A DNA stretch of 64,000 nucleotides from assembly GCA_016716265.1 (NCBI GenBank), contig JADJWQ010000001.1, forward strand, positions 744,001-808,000, read 5' to 3'. The notes beneath the pieces are model-generated. The model was not told the DNA's origin and ran no database searches. It saw nothing but the letters and a program-made list of their open reading frames with translations. This stretch comes from Planctomycetota bacterium. Lineage in GTDB: Bacteria; Planctomycetota; UBA1135; UBA2386. A program made the position numbers and the translations under genes. Within the stretch, counting starts at the first letter, position 1; the number at the start of each line of letters is the position of its first letter. Positions 7,789 through 16,242 of this stretch are shown piece after piece.

Positions 7789-9214
7789 GCGAGTCGAGCT
7801 CGGGCACTTCGGCCGTGGCCGGGTTCGCCCGGAACACGACGCGGTACTGCAGGAACTCGTGACCGTCTGCGAAGTTGATGTCGGGAAGCCACGGCGTGGC
7901 ATTGCTGCCCGAGGGATCGTCCGCGCCGCGGAAGGCGATGGTGTGGAAGCTGCCCGCCGGATTCCGGCGCGCCGTCGCCACGCTCACGTAGTCCGCTCCG
8001 GGCCGCGTCCGGAGCCAGGGCGAGATCGCCTCGGTGAGCACGCGGAGGAACTCGACCTCGAAGTCGTAGAGCGCATTGTCACCACGACCGCTGGTCGCCA
8101 GGAACGGATCGACCGGCGCTGACGACGAGCCCGCCGCGACGACGCGGGCGTTCGGGTCGGGGCTCGACTGCACCATCAGCCGGACCGACGCACCATTCGC
8201 GCCGGTCGTTCCCGGACCCTGCGGTGGCACGAACACCTCGACCAACAGGCTGTCGGTGCCGTTCCAGGGGAAGTGGCGGGAGAACGCCGGGAACGGCAGG
8301 TAGCCGCGCGGCGTCAGGTCGGCCGGCCGGACGTCGTAGGCGCCGCGGTAGACGGCGAACGGAGCCTGGACCGGATCGTAGTTGGCCGCGAACCGCGTGC
8401 TCAGACCCGAGTTCGGGAACGCGGGGAGCGCGGTGAAGGGATCGACGGTGTAGTCCGGCACGACCGGCGTGTGGCCGATGCGGATCTCCATCTGCACGAA
8501 CCGGTCGGCGACGACCGGTCCCAACGGTCGCCAGCGCATGGCGACGATGTCCTCCACCGAGCCATCGCCGCCGAGGTCCACTGGGCGGTAGACGATCTGG
8601 GTGCGCGCGCCGAACGGGTTCAGCGGATTCTGGATCGGCTGCGGGAACGGGACGCCCTGCGGATCGACCGTCTGGTGGACGCGGCGCCGGACCGGGCCAC
8701 CCGCGAGCACACCCCGCCGCGCGGTGTCGTAGTCGCCGGTGAAACCCGCGGCCGCGGGGTCGTCGAAGCGCTCGGCGATCACGTGTAGCCGGCCGTCGTG
8801 CGGGATCGTGCTCTCGCCATTGGAGACCGCGAGGCCGCTGATCGGCGCCAGCTGCGGGTCCGCGACCAGCGCCTGGAAGTAGACCGGCACGCCGGTCGGT
8901 GTGCCGCTCGGCACCGACAGCACGAAGGTGTCGACGCCGCGGGTCGAGCCGCCGACGACAGTCACCAGGCTGGGTGACAGGTCGAGCAGGATGTCGGCGC
9001 CGAGCACGCGTCGAGGGCCGCCGCCGAGGTCGGCGAGCAGCGCGAATGGCCGCGCCGGTGGTGCCGCCAGCGACACCTGCAGCGGCGACGACACGCCAGT
9101 CGGAAACACCGGCACGGTCGCCGGCACGCGCAGACTCGGCTGCTGAGCAAGGGTCGGAGCACACAATGCGGCAGCGATCCAGATCGACCGAACGGTCGAT
9201 TGAGGGACGGTCAT
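7769..9214 (-). CDS. Exported beta-rich protein of unknown function
   Basis: Protein of 481 aa with an AGGAG Shine-Dalgarno just before ATG 9214 and a signal peptide (MTVPQSTVRSIWIAAALCAPTLA then QQ). The first ~110 residues form a sandwich-like module in which phrases such as FALLADLGGGPRRVLG resemble the domain seen at the ends of other exported proteins of this genome type. The rest is beta-rich with many Pro/Gly turns and no catalytic motif I recognise. The last strand (ELDSLTITWR) is typical of a C-terminal domain comparing an element with a target value, but its role is unknown. The stop codon lies inside the 17-bp repeat array. Probably secreted or surface-attached. Confidence 0.75.
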   Translation of the reverse strand: MTVPQSTVRSIWIAAALCAPTLAQQPSLRVPATVPVFPTGVSSPLQVSLAAPPARPFALLADLGGGPRRVLGADILLDLSPSLVTVVGGSTRGVDTFVLSVPSGTPTGVPVYFQALVADPQLAPISGLAVSNGESTIPHDGRLHVIAERFDDPAAAGFTGDYDTARRGVLAGGPVRRRVHQTVDPQGVPFPQPIQNPLNPFGARTQIVYRPVDLGGDGSVEDIVAMRWRPLGPVVADRFVQMEIRIGHTPVVPDYTVDPFTALPAFPNSGLSTRFAANYDPVQAPFAVYRGAYDVRPADLTPRGYLPFPAFSRHFPWNGTDSLLVEVFVPPQGPGTTGANGASVRLMVQSSPDPNARVVAAGSSSAPVDPFLATSGRGDNALYDFEVEFLRVLTEAISPWLRTRPGADYVSVATARRNPAGSFHTIAFRGADDPSGSNATPWLPDINFADGHEFLQYRVVFRANPATAEVPELDSLTITWR

Positions 9215-9427
9215 TCAGGGTCTCCTGCGAATGAGGGGTCGGTCGGTGCCGGACGACCGGTCGTAGATCCGGCGGCGTGCGTGGTCACCCGGGCGAATCG
9301 CCCGGTGGCAGCCGCGCGACCGGACGATCGGCCATGACGAGACAGCGGCGTAGATCGACGCCTCTCGCTGTCCCGACGACGCCCCTTTCCGACGACTCGG
9401 GAATCGGACGTCACCCCCGCCGGCGTC

Positions 9428-11455
9428 TCAGCGCTCGCGATCGCCGGCCATCTCGAACGCGGGCCCCTGGTCTTCGGGGTCGTCAGCGCCTTCGCCCGCA
9501 GTGAACTCGGGCGTACCCCCACCATCGGGGCCCGCCCACGACCACTCTCGCAACACGGTGCCGTCGCGTCCGCGCAGAAGGATGTGTCGGATCTCGGTCT
9601 GGCCAGCATCGGCGCTGACCTGGACCGCGACCGCCGCGACCGGACGCGTCGCCCGGACCGGGACACTGTACGACCAGAACGTATCGTCGTGGATCACCGC
9701 GAAGGCTGTCGACTGCCCCGGCTCGAAGTCGCTCTGCTCCGGATAGCGCCACGCCACTGCCCCCGGTCCGGCGCTGCGCGAGCGGGCGAGCATCTCCAAC
9801 ACGGCGGGCGGTCCCATTACCGAGAGGTCCTCCTCGGGGACGATCGTCGGGCTGAATCCGTTCGACGTCACCTGGAGCGCGTTCGCGATCGGGCGGACCA
9901 TGCACTGCGACAGCGGCACCCAGCGGGTGTCGATCGGTCGGTAGTCTGGATTGGGAAGAGGGACGAGTGCGTCGCAGTCCGCGAGGTGCCGCGTGATGAG
10001 CCCGTCCAGACTGGCGACGAGGTCGGGCCTGGAATCGGCGAGATCGAGCCGCTCGCCGGGATCCACCGCGAGGTCGTAGAGTTCGTAGCGATGCGAGAAG
10101 CCACCGCCGTCGTGGAAGAACCGGATGAGCTTCCAGTCACCCTGGCGGACCGAGCACGCGGGGAGGTTGGCAGACGGCACGATCGTGTGGGGCATGTAGC
10201 AGAACGTCTGGTGCCGTGTCGCTCCGAGCCTCTCGATCGCCGGACGCAGACTGACGCCGTCCACGACCGCGCCCGGCGCGGAGGCGGCATCGGCCATGTC
10301 CAGGATGGTCGGGAACAGGTCGACGGAGGACACCAGCTGTGTGTTCACGCTCCCCGGTAGGGTCTGCCCCGGCCACACGATGACGCAGGGCACCCTGGTG
10401 CCACCCTCGTAGATGGACGACTTGCCCTGCCGTAGTGGCCAATTGGACGTCGGCAGCGCGTCGTCCTGCCACTCGTACATGTTGCCGCCATTGTCCGAGT
10501 AGAAGATGATCGCGGTCTGCTCCCGCAATCCCAGGGCCGCGATCGCGTCCAGGAGTCGACCGACGCCGCTGTCCATCGTCTCGATCATGGCGCCCATCGT
10601 CGGGCAGCGCTGACGATCGTCGATGCCGAGCCGGCCTTCGTATTTCTCGACGAGATCCGGTCTGGCCCGGAACGGCGAATGGACGTCGTAGAACCACAGG
10701 TTCATCAGGAAGGCCCGGTCGCGGTTGGCCTTCATGAACTGGATGGCGGAGTCGACCAGCAGGTCGTTCACGTGCGTCCCCGGGGCCGACGGCGGCAGGT
10801 TCGAGTCCGCGGTGAAGGGCGAGAAGTAGCCCCCAGGTGGACCCGAGTGCTGACGCCCGCCGACCACGGTGTCGAAGCCCTGGTTCTCGGGCAGGTATGG
10901 ATCCTCACCGAGGTGCCACTTGCCGAGGAACGCGGTCGCATAGCCTTTGCCGCGAAGGATCTCGGCGTAGGTCGTCAGTCCGTCGGGCAGACGAGTGCGA
11001 GTCTGCGGCTCACGCAGCTTCGGGCGGGAGCCGACGTCGCTCGGGACGATCGGGTCGAGCAACACCTCGTCGAGGTGGCCATTCGGGAGCGTCAACCGCA
11101 GCCGGGCGGGATACTGACCGGTCAGGATCGACGCCCGCGTCGGCGAGCACAGTGGACTGGCCGAGTATGCATTCGTGAATCTCGTGCCCGCGGCGGCGAG
11201 ACGAGCCAGGCTCGGCGTCTGGTAGAACGTCGAGCCGTTGATGCTGGTGTCGCGCCAGCCGAGGTCGTCCGCCAGGATCATGATGATGTTCGGCGGCCGC
11301 GAGCGGCTGCCGTCGCCCGGGTCCGGCACGCCCGATCCGTCCGATCGGGAGTGCGACGGGCAGCCGAGGAGGACCGCCGTCGACGCGCACAGGACGAGCG
11401 ACGAGAGGAGCCGTGGCGCGGGGCGTCGCGCGGCCCTGGCAGTGGCAGGGGTCAT
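9428..11455 (-). CDS. Lipoprotein sulfatase (formylglycine type)
   Basis: Protein of 675 aa. The signal peptide ends in LLGC (Cys32), a lipobox, so it is probably anchored in a membrane. The sulfatase fold starts with PPNIIMILADDLGWRD (Asp63-Asp64, metal ligands), followed by the signature C-S-P-T-R at Cys103, the residue converted to formylglycine, then ASILTGQYP. FLGKWHLGED is the conserved lysine/histidine motif, and YSDNGG carries further metal ligands. After the sulfatase domain (to about residue 540) comes a beta-rich tail of some 130 residues (SVPVRATRPVAAVAVQVSAD). It would remove sulfate from sulfated polysaccharide, common in marine and algal-polymer degraders; the substrate is not visible. 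No formylglycine-generating enzyme is encoded in this window. A 9-bp hairpin sits just upstream of the ribosome-binding region. Confidence 0.92.
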   Translation of the reverse strand: MTPATARAARRPAPRLLSSLVLCASTAVLLGCPSHSRSDGSGVPDPGDGSRSRPPNIIMILADDLGWRDTSINGSTFYQTPSLARLAAAGTRFTNAYSASPLCSPTRASILTGQYPARLRLTLPNGHLDEVLLDPIVPSDVGSRPKLREPQTRTRLPDGLTTYAEILRGKGYATAFLGKWHLGEDPYLPENQGFDTVVGGRQHSGPPGGYFSPFTADSNLPPSAPGTHVNDLLVDSAIQFMKANRDRAFLMNLWFYDVHSPFRARPDLVEKYEGRLGIDDRQRCPTMGAMIETMDSGVGRLLDAIAALGLREQTAIIFYSDNGGNMYEWQDDALPTSNWPLRQGKSSIYEGGTRVPCVIVWPGQTLPGSVNTQLVSSVDLFPTILDMADAASAPGAVVDGVSLRPAIERLGATRHQTFCYMPHTIVPSANLPACSVRQGDWKLIRFFHDGGGFSHRYELYDLAVDPGERLDLADSRPDLVASLDGLITRHLADCDALVPLPNPDYRPIDTRWVPLSQCMVRPIANALQVTSNGFSPTIVPEEDLSVMGPPAVLEMLARSRSAGPGAVAWRYPEQSDFEPGQSTAFAVIHDDTFWSYSVPVRATRPVAAVAVQVSADAGQTEIRHILLRGRDGTVLREWSWAGPDGGGTPEFTAGEGADDPEDQGPAFEMAGDRER

Positions 11456-11466
11456 GGGGGAGGACT

Positions 11467-11488
11467 CCCGACCCGTTCACGGGTCGGG
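11467..11488. promoter_or_regulatory. Perfect inverted repeat in the sulfatase leader
   Basis: CCCGACCCG at 11467-11475 and CGGGTCGGG at 11480-11488 form a perfect 9-bp stem with a TTCA loop, ending 12 bp before the sulfatase ATG. In the mRNA it would stand right beside the ribosome-binding region. It could be a translational-control hairpin or an operator. It is not an obvious terminator because no T-run follows on either strand. Confidence 0.35.
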
Positions 11489-11952
11489 GGGAATCGGATC
11501 GTACGTGCTCGGAGCCGGTCCCGCTCGGGCGGGGCCGCCGTCCCTCCAACGCAGCGGTTCGGGCATCGATTTCCGCAGCCTCGCGTCGCGCCGGGCGCCC
11601 GGGAGACCCGGTTCCCGTGCCGAGCCGGACCGTGCCGATGCCCTCCCGGCAGCCCGTGCTCGAGCAGCGAATCGTCGACGGCACCGGGCATCCCCCACGC
11701 CGGGCGGAGTGCAGCGGATCGCCCAGCGGGTGCCGGCGGACGGTCCCACGGCCCGGCGTTCGCCGGGCTTCTCGCGCGTGCGCCCGCTCCAGCCCGACCA
11801 CGATCGAGCGGGTCCCCTCCCGGGCCGCGTCCGGCGGACGACCCGTGCCCACGCTGCCACGGGCCGCACCCACCCGCACCTCGCGGGTTCCGGCAGCGGC
11901 GGCGGCGAGCCCGGTCCGCCAGCGAGCTGCGGTGCTCGCAGCGCGACGTGTC
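11489..11952. other. Gene-free stretch upstream of the sulfatase
   Basis: About 460 bp between the sulfatase leader hairpin and the 17-bp duplication at the end of the FG-GAP-like remnant. The frames open here are arginine/proline/alanine-rich and lack a plausible start or domain. I see no gene, RNA or repeat. It presumably contains the sulfatase promoter. Confidence 0.5.
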
Positions 11953-11996
11953 GGCCGCCGACTACTGCCGGCCGCCGACTACTGCCGGCCGATGAC
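11953..11996. repeat. 17-bp tandem duplication across a stop codon
   Basis: GGCCGCCGACTACTGCC occurs at 11953-11969 and again at 11970-11986, followed by a partial unit GGCC. The TAG stop of the minus-strand FG-GAP-like remnant is at 11979-11981, inside the second copy, so the duplicated piece is the gene's own 3' end. The unit length equals that of the array at 7704-7788, though the sequences are unrelated. Confidence 0.9.
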
Positions 11997-12530
11997 CAGG
12001 CGCACGGCGTTGCTGTACGCGATGTTCGAAGCGTTGTTGCGGACGGACAGCGCCGCCATCTGGAACCACACCTCGATGCCCACGAGCCGCGGGTCGTTCG
12101 CGACCGGGATCGGTGTCAGTACGCGGCCACTCCCGTCGGTCACCGAGTTCAAGGTGACGATCGGATCGACGTACCAGAGGCAGTTGCGTAAGCCGACGAA
12201 GCTCAGGTCCAACGTTGTCGACCGCACGAAGCCGGCGTCGAGGTTCACTCCCACGTTGGGGTCCAGCGCCCACATGCGCAGCGTGAACGAGGATCCGATG
12301 TCACCTCGTCCGACTCCCTCGGCGCGGGGCATGTGGCCCGCCGTAGTCGTGCAGCCGCGCTCGAGCAGCGACACGATCGGCGGATCCGCGAGGGTCGCGC
12401 CAGCGTAGAGCCACACGCAGCGGTTCGCAGGGTCGGAAGCCGCGAGATCAGGATTGCCATCGCCGTTGCTCCCGACCACCGCAATCCAGGCCCTGTCCGC
12501 GGACGCGATGCTCTCGCTGTACGCGACCCG
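11979..12530 (-). pseudogene. 5'-truncated FG-GAP/VCBS-like exported protein
   Basis: The frame reads RVAYSESIASADRAW then VVGSNGDGNPDLAAS, the Asp/Gly/Asn calcium-loop signature of FG-GAP repeats. It ends with the beta-rich C-terminal module found on other exported proteins here (VANDPRLVGIEVWFQ, then NIAYSNAVRLVIG). The only usable in-frame start is GTG 12479, which falls inside the repeat motif. Upstream the same frame turns into Arg/Thr-rich sequence and meets a stop at 12633-12635, which is also the stop codon of the neighbouring methyltransferase gene. No signal peptide is present. I conclude that the 5' part, including the secretion signal, has been lost. The GTG start would give 166 aa if translated at all. 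Confidence 0.7.
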
Positions 12531-12632
12531 CGCGGTGCGCGTGACCGTGCGCTGATGCCGACGGCGTCGGTCGGTGGCGCGCGCGGTCTCCGGCTGCGGG
12601 ACCGGCCGCTCCGGTGACCGGTCCCGGGCGAC

Positions 12633-13541
12633 TCAGAAGATGCTCGCCGGCAGCCCGTTCACGTCGAAGTCCTTGCCGCCGAGGATCCACGCCCCCCCGA
12701 TGTCGTAGTCCTCCTTGCCGTCCTGCGGACGCAGAGAGGAATCGACGCCCCTGGTCGTCCGGGTGGTGATCCGGAACGAGGTGAAGGTGCGCTCGACGGC
12801 CGCCCTGATCATGCTCCACGGCACTCGATTGATGCCGCTGAACGACGCATCCTCGGGGTAGATGAAGGCGATGACCTGGTCGAGGACCTCGGGCCGCAGC
12901 TTGCCGGTCAGTTGCGCACGCATCTCGTCTCTCGTGTAGCGGAGGTGTCCCCAGTCCGGGATCACCGAGCCGTCGTTGCGATAGTCCTCGTCCCCCCAGG
13001 CAGCCATCATGTCCTCGTGGATGTGGTGACCCCGAGGGCCGCTCCAGACCGGGTAGAACTCGATGATCGCGATGCCGCCCTTCCTGAGCACGCGCATCAT
13101 CTCGCGCAGGTAGGCCTCCGGATCACCGACGTGCTCGAGGACGTTCGCCGAGAGCACGACGTCGAAGCTCGCGTCCGGGAACTCCAGGCGCGTGCCGTCC
13201 ATCCGGAGCAGCTCGCAGTTCCGGTCCTTGCAGTACTCGAGGGCCTCCGCTTGCGGGAACCAGTCCTCGGGACTGATCCCGACCATCCTGCCCTGGACGA
13301 GCCGCGACAGATGCCAGATCTGCCGCCCGGTCGTGTCGCAGCCCGAATCGAGCATGTCGATGGCCGGCTGCGGTGTCCCGTGGATCGCCGTGATGACGCC
13401 CTGGATCCTCTCGACGAACTTGCGCTGATACGGGGCCAGCTCCGGTCCCGAGCCGTAGGAGCCGGACGACGGCTCGCAGCCCGTCGCAAAGGCGAGTGCG
13501 AGCATCAGAATCGCCAAGCGGATCTTGTGATGTGTCGACAT
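12633..13541 (-). CDS. SAM-methyltransferase-like protein with a lipoprotein signal
   Basis: Protein of 302 aa from ATG 13541, preceded by AGGAG. The longer frame to 13796 is discarded because the sequence before 13541 is not protein-like. Residues 1-22 look like a lipoprotein signal (KIRLAILMLALAFATGC). Residues about 45-200 match the class I methyltransferase core: IDMLDSGCDTTGRQ (motif I region), a short acidic strand LRMDGTRLEF, then SFDVVLSANVLEHVGDPEAYLREMMRVLRKGG. The last ~80 residues are unassigned. SAM is not known to be available outside the cytoplasm, so either the signal is not used or the fold has another role. Neighbours are exported proteins and gene remnants, giving no pathway. 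Confidence 0.75.
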   Translation of the reverse strand: MSTHHKIRLAILMLALAFATGCEPSSGSYGSGPELAPYQRKFVERIQGVITAIHGTPQPAIDMLDSGCDTTGRQIWHLSRLVQGRMVGISPEDWFPQAEALEYCKDRNCELLRMDGTRLEFPDASFDVVLSANVLEHVGDPEAYLREMMRVLRKGGIAIIEFYPVWSGPRGHHIHEDMMAAWGDEDYRNDGSVIPDWGHLRYTRDEMRAQLTGKLRPEVLDQVIAFIYPEDASFSGINRVPWSMIRAAVERTFTSFRITTRTTRGVDSSLRPQDGKEDYDIGGAWILGGKDFDVNGLPASIF

Positions 13542-14003
13542 GAGATCGCTCCTGCGGAATCGGAGTGAGTGCACGGGCAGAGCATAGGGTGAGCGTCCAG
13601 CGGATTGGCCGACCCTTCGGTGCCGATCGAAGGTGAGCGTGCCTGTACGGCGCCGTGGCCTCCGGACCAGATCGCCGGCTCCGCGAGGGCGTCGCGCCAT
13701 CCTGCCCCCTCGCGGCGATCTCGCTCGATGTGGGCGCGTTCCGGAGGGACTCATCCGAGCTCGAGGTCGGATTCCGGCCGATGCCCCAAGCTTCACGAAC
13801 GGCGCCGGCCCGGTCGATCGACGAGATCCGGTTGCGAAGTCGCACGCGAGGCCGCCTCCCCGCAGCTCGTGCGCGACCGCGACGCCTGGATCGTCGAGCT
13901 CCTGCGCGAAGTGCGCCAGCCGCGCCTACACCGCTGGCCGTGGCGGCGGCTCGAGCCGGTGGGGACCGGGTTCCTGCGCCGGCACGGCGGGTAGCGCGAC
14001 TCA
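13542..14003. other. Gene-free stretch with a possible coding scrap
   Basis: No complete gene is visible. On the + strand, about 13864-13994, one frame reads LVRDRDAWIVELLREV then LHRWPWRRLEPVG and stops at TAG 13992-13994. It has the codon bias of real genes but no start or upstream body, so it may be the last ~43 codons of a lost gene. The rest contains nothing I can name. Confidence 0.3.
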
Positions 14004-15080
14004 CTACTGTACGCCGAGCTCGACGACCGGCGCCCATCCCTGCGTGATCGACGGTGCCCGTCCGCCATGGTTGAACACGGTGGCGGCGCGGAACTCGACG
14101 GGGTGTGGCGCCACCGTCATGGTGAGGCCGGGCGAGGCCTGCAGGCCGAGGCCGCCCTGCGACGCGTCGACCAGGAAGCCTTGCGCCTTCAGCTCGACGC
14201 CCGCGAGCCCGGCGTCGAAGGGCATGGCCAGCAGCGGGATGCCGGTCTCGGAGTTGGCGTAGATGGAGATCGACAGGATCGGGTCGACGCGCAGGCGGGC
14301 GCACAGGCCGGGGACGGCGAGGTCGGGGTCGCGCACGCCGACCAGCAGCGTGCCCGGCGCGTTGCGCGGTCCACCGCGCGTCTGACAGGCCAGCGCGAGG
14401 TCGGTACCGGTCGCCGACGCCGTGTACTTCACCAGCCCGCGCACCTCGTAGGGATCGATGGCGCCCGGGCAACCCTCGCCGACCATCCGCCACGCGCCGT
14501 AGGCAGGTCCTCCACTCGACCACGGCGTGGCGACGTCCACGTGGTAGCTGTCGTTCGAGGAAGGTTGCGAGCCGGCGTAGGTGCGAATGTCGAGCAGCAG
14601 GTCGCGGAGGCCGGTGTGCACGTACGGCTGGTCGAACTGGACGGCGATATCGAACGGCGCCGGCGATTGCCGCGGCGCCGCCCGGTGGTCGGGGTAGGAC
14701 ACGTCGCGGCGCGCGAAGACTGTCACGGGTGGCGTGATCTGGTTGCGTGCGAAGTCGGCGACCAGCGCCGAGGCGTCGCCGTCGCACACGTTCACTTCCG
14801 TGCTGACCGTGCGGGCCGCGTAGGTGGCGACCGGGATGGCATTGCCGTCGCCCCGCCACGCAAGGTGGCGCAGCGTCATCGGGCGACCACGGGCATCGCC
14901 GTAGACGAACTGCATGCGCGCGGGCCACATCGCCGGCGCAGGCGTGCGGTTCTCGCCCTCGCGGACGTCGTAGCCGGCAGGGAGGACGACGCTCTGGGCC
15001 GAGGCGCTGGCGCCGAGAGCCAGGAGCAGCGCGAGCGGGCGGAGCGCGGGACGATTGGAAAACGGGTGGGAGTTCGCCAT
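14004..15080 (-). CDS. Exported protein of unknown function
   Basis: Protein of 358 aa from ATG 15080. The start is set by the signal peptide (ANSHPFSNRPALRPLALLLALGASASA then Q); the longer frame to 15611 is not protein-like. The body begins VVLPAGYDVREGENRTPAPA, reads as an all-beta protein (VSYPDHRAAPRQSPAPFDIAV, then LRDLLLDIRTYAGS), and ends with the genome's typical C-terminal beta module (LAMPFDAGLAGVELKAQGFL, then ATVFNHGG). No catalytic motif is visible. Probably secreted. Stop is TAG 14004-14006. Confidence 0.75.
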   Translation of the reverse strand: MANSHPFSNRPALRPLALLLALGASASAQSVVLPAGYDVREGENRTPAPAMWPARMQFVYGDARGRPMTLRHLAWRGDGNAIPVATYAARTVSTEVNVCDGDASALVADFARNQITPPVTVFARRDVSYPDHRAAPRQSPAPFDIAVQFDQPYVHTGLRDLLLDIRTYAGSQPSSNDSYHVDVATPWSSGGPAYGAWRMVGEGCPGAIDPYEVRGLVKYTASATGTDLALACQTRGGPRNAPGTLLVGVRDPDLAVPGLCARLRVDPILSISIYANSETGIPLLAMPFDAGLAGVELKAQGFLVDASQGGLGLQASPGLTMTVAPHPVEFRAATVFNHGGRAPSITQGWAPVVELGVQ

Positions 15081-15439
15081 GCAGGGTCTGGCGCAAGGCG
15101 TCGCACCCAGGGGACGTCCGGTTCGCGATTCTCCGGCCCGGCTTGCCCTGCCCCACGGTGCCGCCTCACCCCGGCGTCTGCAGCAGCCGGGCCGGCGCGG
15201 ATTCCGGTCGGCGCACGTGGTCGTTGCTGCTGGCTCGCACGCTCGCTCGAGCAGCTCCTCGGCATCGAGGTGCGTCCGCCACGAGCGGATCGGCCGGGTC
15301 GTGACTCCGATCTCGTGCGCGCATTTGGCTACCGCGATGTCGCGGGCCGCGAGCCTGGGCAGTTGGTCGCGGATCTCGGCGTTCCGCGCCCGGGTGTCGT
15401 TCGCCATTCGCCACCGCCTGAGCAGCGCGACGGCAGAAA

Positions 15440-15860
15440 GCAGCCAGGGGCTACCGAACGCGTACGGCCGGTCGAACTCGTCGTCCCGGACGTCCCCTTG
15501 CGGCAGGCGGTCCTCAGCCAGCCGTTCGAGCTCCGCTCCCTGCTCGCCCGCCACCCCGAGCTGCTCGATGGCGTACGACGCATGCTCGTCAGCAGCGTAC
15601 TCGCGCTGCAACGCGGCGCTGTCGCGCTGCGCGGGAGCCTGGCATCCATCTCGCGTAGCCTTCGGCAGTGGTCACCGTCCAACCCTCGACTCGGCTGTTC
15701 GCTCGAGCCGGGATCTGCACGCGCTCTTCACGGACGGCATGTTCGCGACGCGCGCGATCGGTCGACGCACCGACTTCCACCCGCTGCCCGAAGCGACCGA
15801 CGAGCGGCTCGCCCGGATCACCGCGCGCTTCTTCCGCCCCGTCCATTGCCTGCCCTGGGC
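15440..15860 (+). mobile_element. IS91-family transposase remnant
   Basis: One frame, from about 15450, reads VELVVPDVPLRQAVLSQPFE then LLARHPELLDGVRRMLVSSV. This matches the region of IS91-type (Y2 HUH) transposases just after the zinc-binding domain, usually VPVRQWVLSLPF. After a frameshift near 15690-15707 the sequence continues as DLHALFTDGMF then FHPLPEATDERLARI, matching the usual HxHAL-x-LDG-x-Y and FHPLPPPT motifs. The zinc-binding N-terminus and the catalytic tyrosine region are missing. No terminal repeats are expected for this family and none were seen. It is an inactive relic in a stretch rich in broken genes. Confidence 0.7.
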
Positions 15861-16096
15861 CGAGGGCACGCAGCGCGTCGACGACACCGGTCTGCAGTTG
15901 GACGACCGGCCGACCGCACTCTGGGTCTGCCAGTCCGCCCCGGTCTGGTGCCTGATCGCCTGCGGCGAGGATGCCCGTCGAACGGCGACGAGGAGGGTCG
16001 ATCTCCTGGCGAGCCGCGACGACGTCGAGGTGGGCGAATGCAGCCCGGCCACCGGGGGCCTCGTCGCTCGCGGCCACGACGGTCCCGGTGGGAGCA

Positions 16097-16230
16097 CCGA
16101 CCCGCTACAGCGGCTGGCGCGCGGTGGGCTCCCCCCGACCTTCGACGAGGACCGCCTCGGTCTGGACGCGCGACGGGAACGTCGTGTACCGGTTCGGAGG
16201 TCGGTGGAGCGAGGGGAACGCGCCGGTGGT
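16097..16230 (+). pseudogene. Kelch-like fragment on the + strand
   Basis: The + frame through here reads PTRYSGWRAVGSPRPSTR then TASVWTRDGNVVYRFGGRW. The order SW-x-DxxGN-x-x-x-FGG is the hallmark of a Kelch blade. No start codon, signal or further blades are found, and the stretch abuts the decayed end of the opposite-strand LamG pseudogene. It may be a scrap of a Kelch protein or a coincidental reading of that gene's lost C-terminus. Confidence 0.3.
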
Positions 16231-16242
16231 CTTCGAGCAGTC

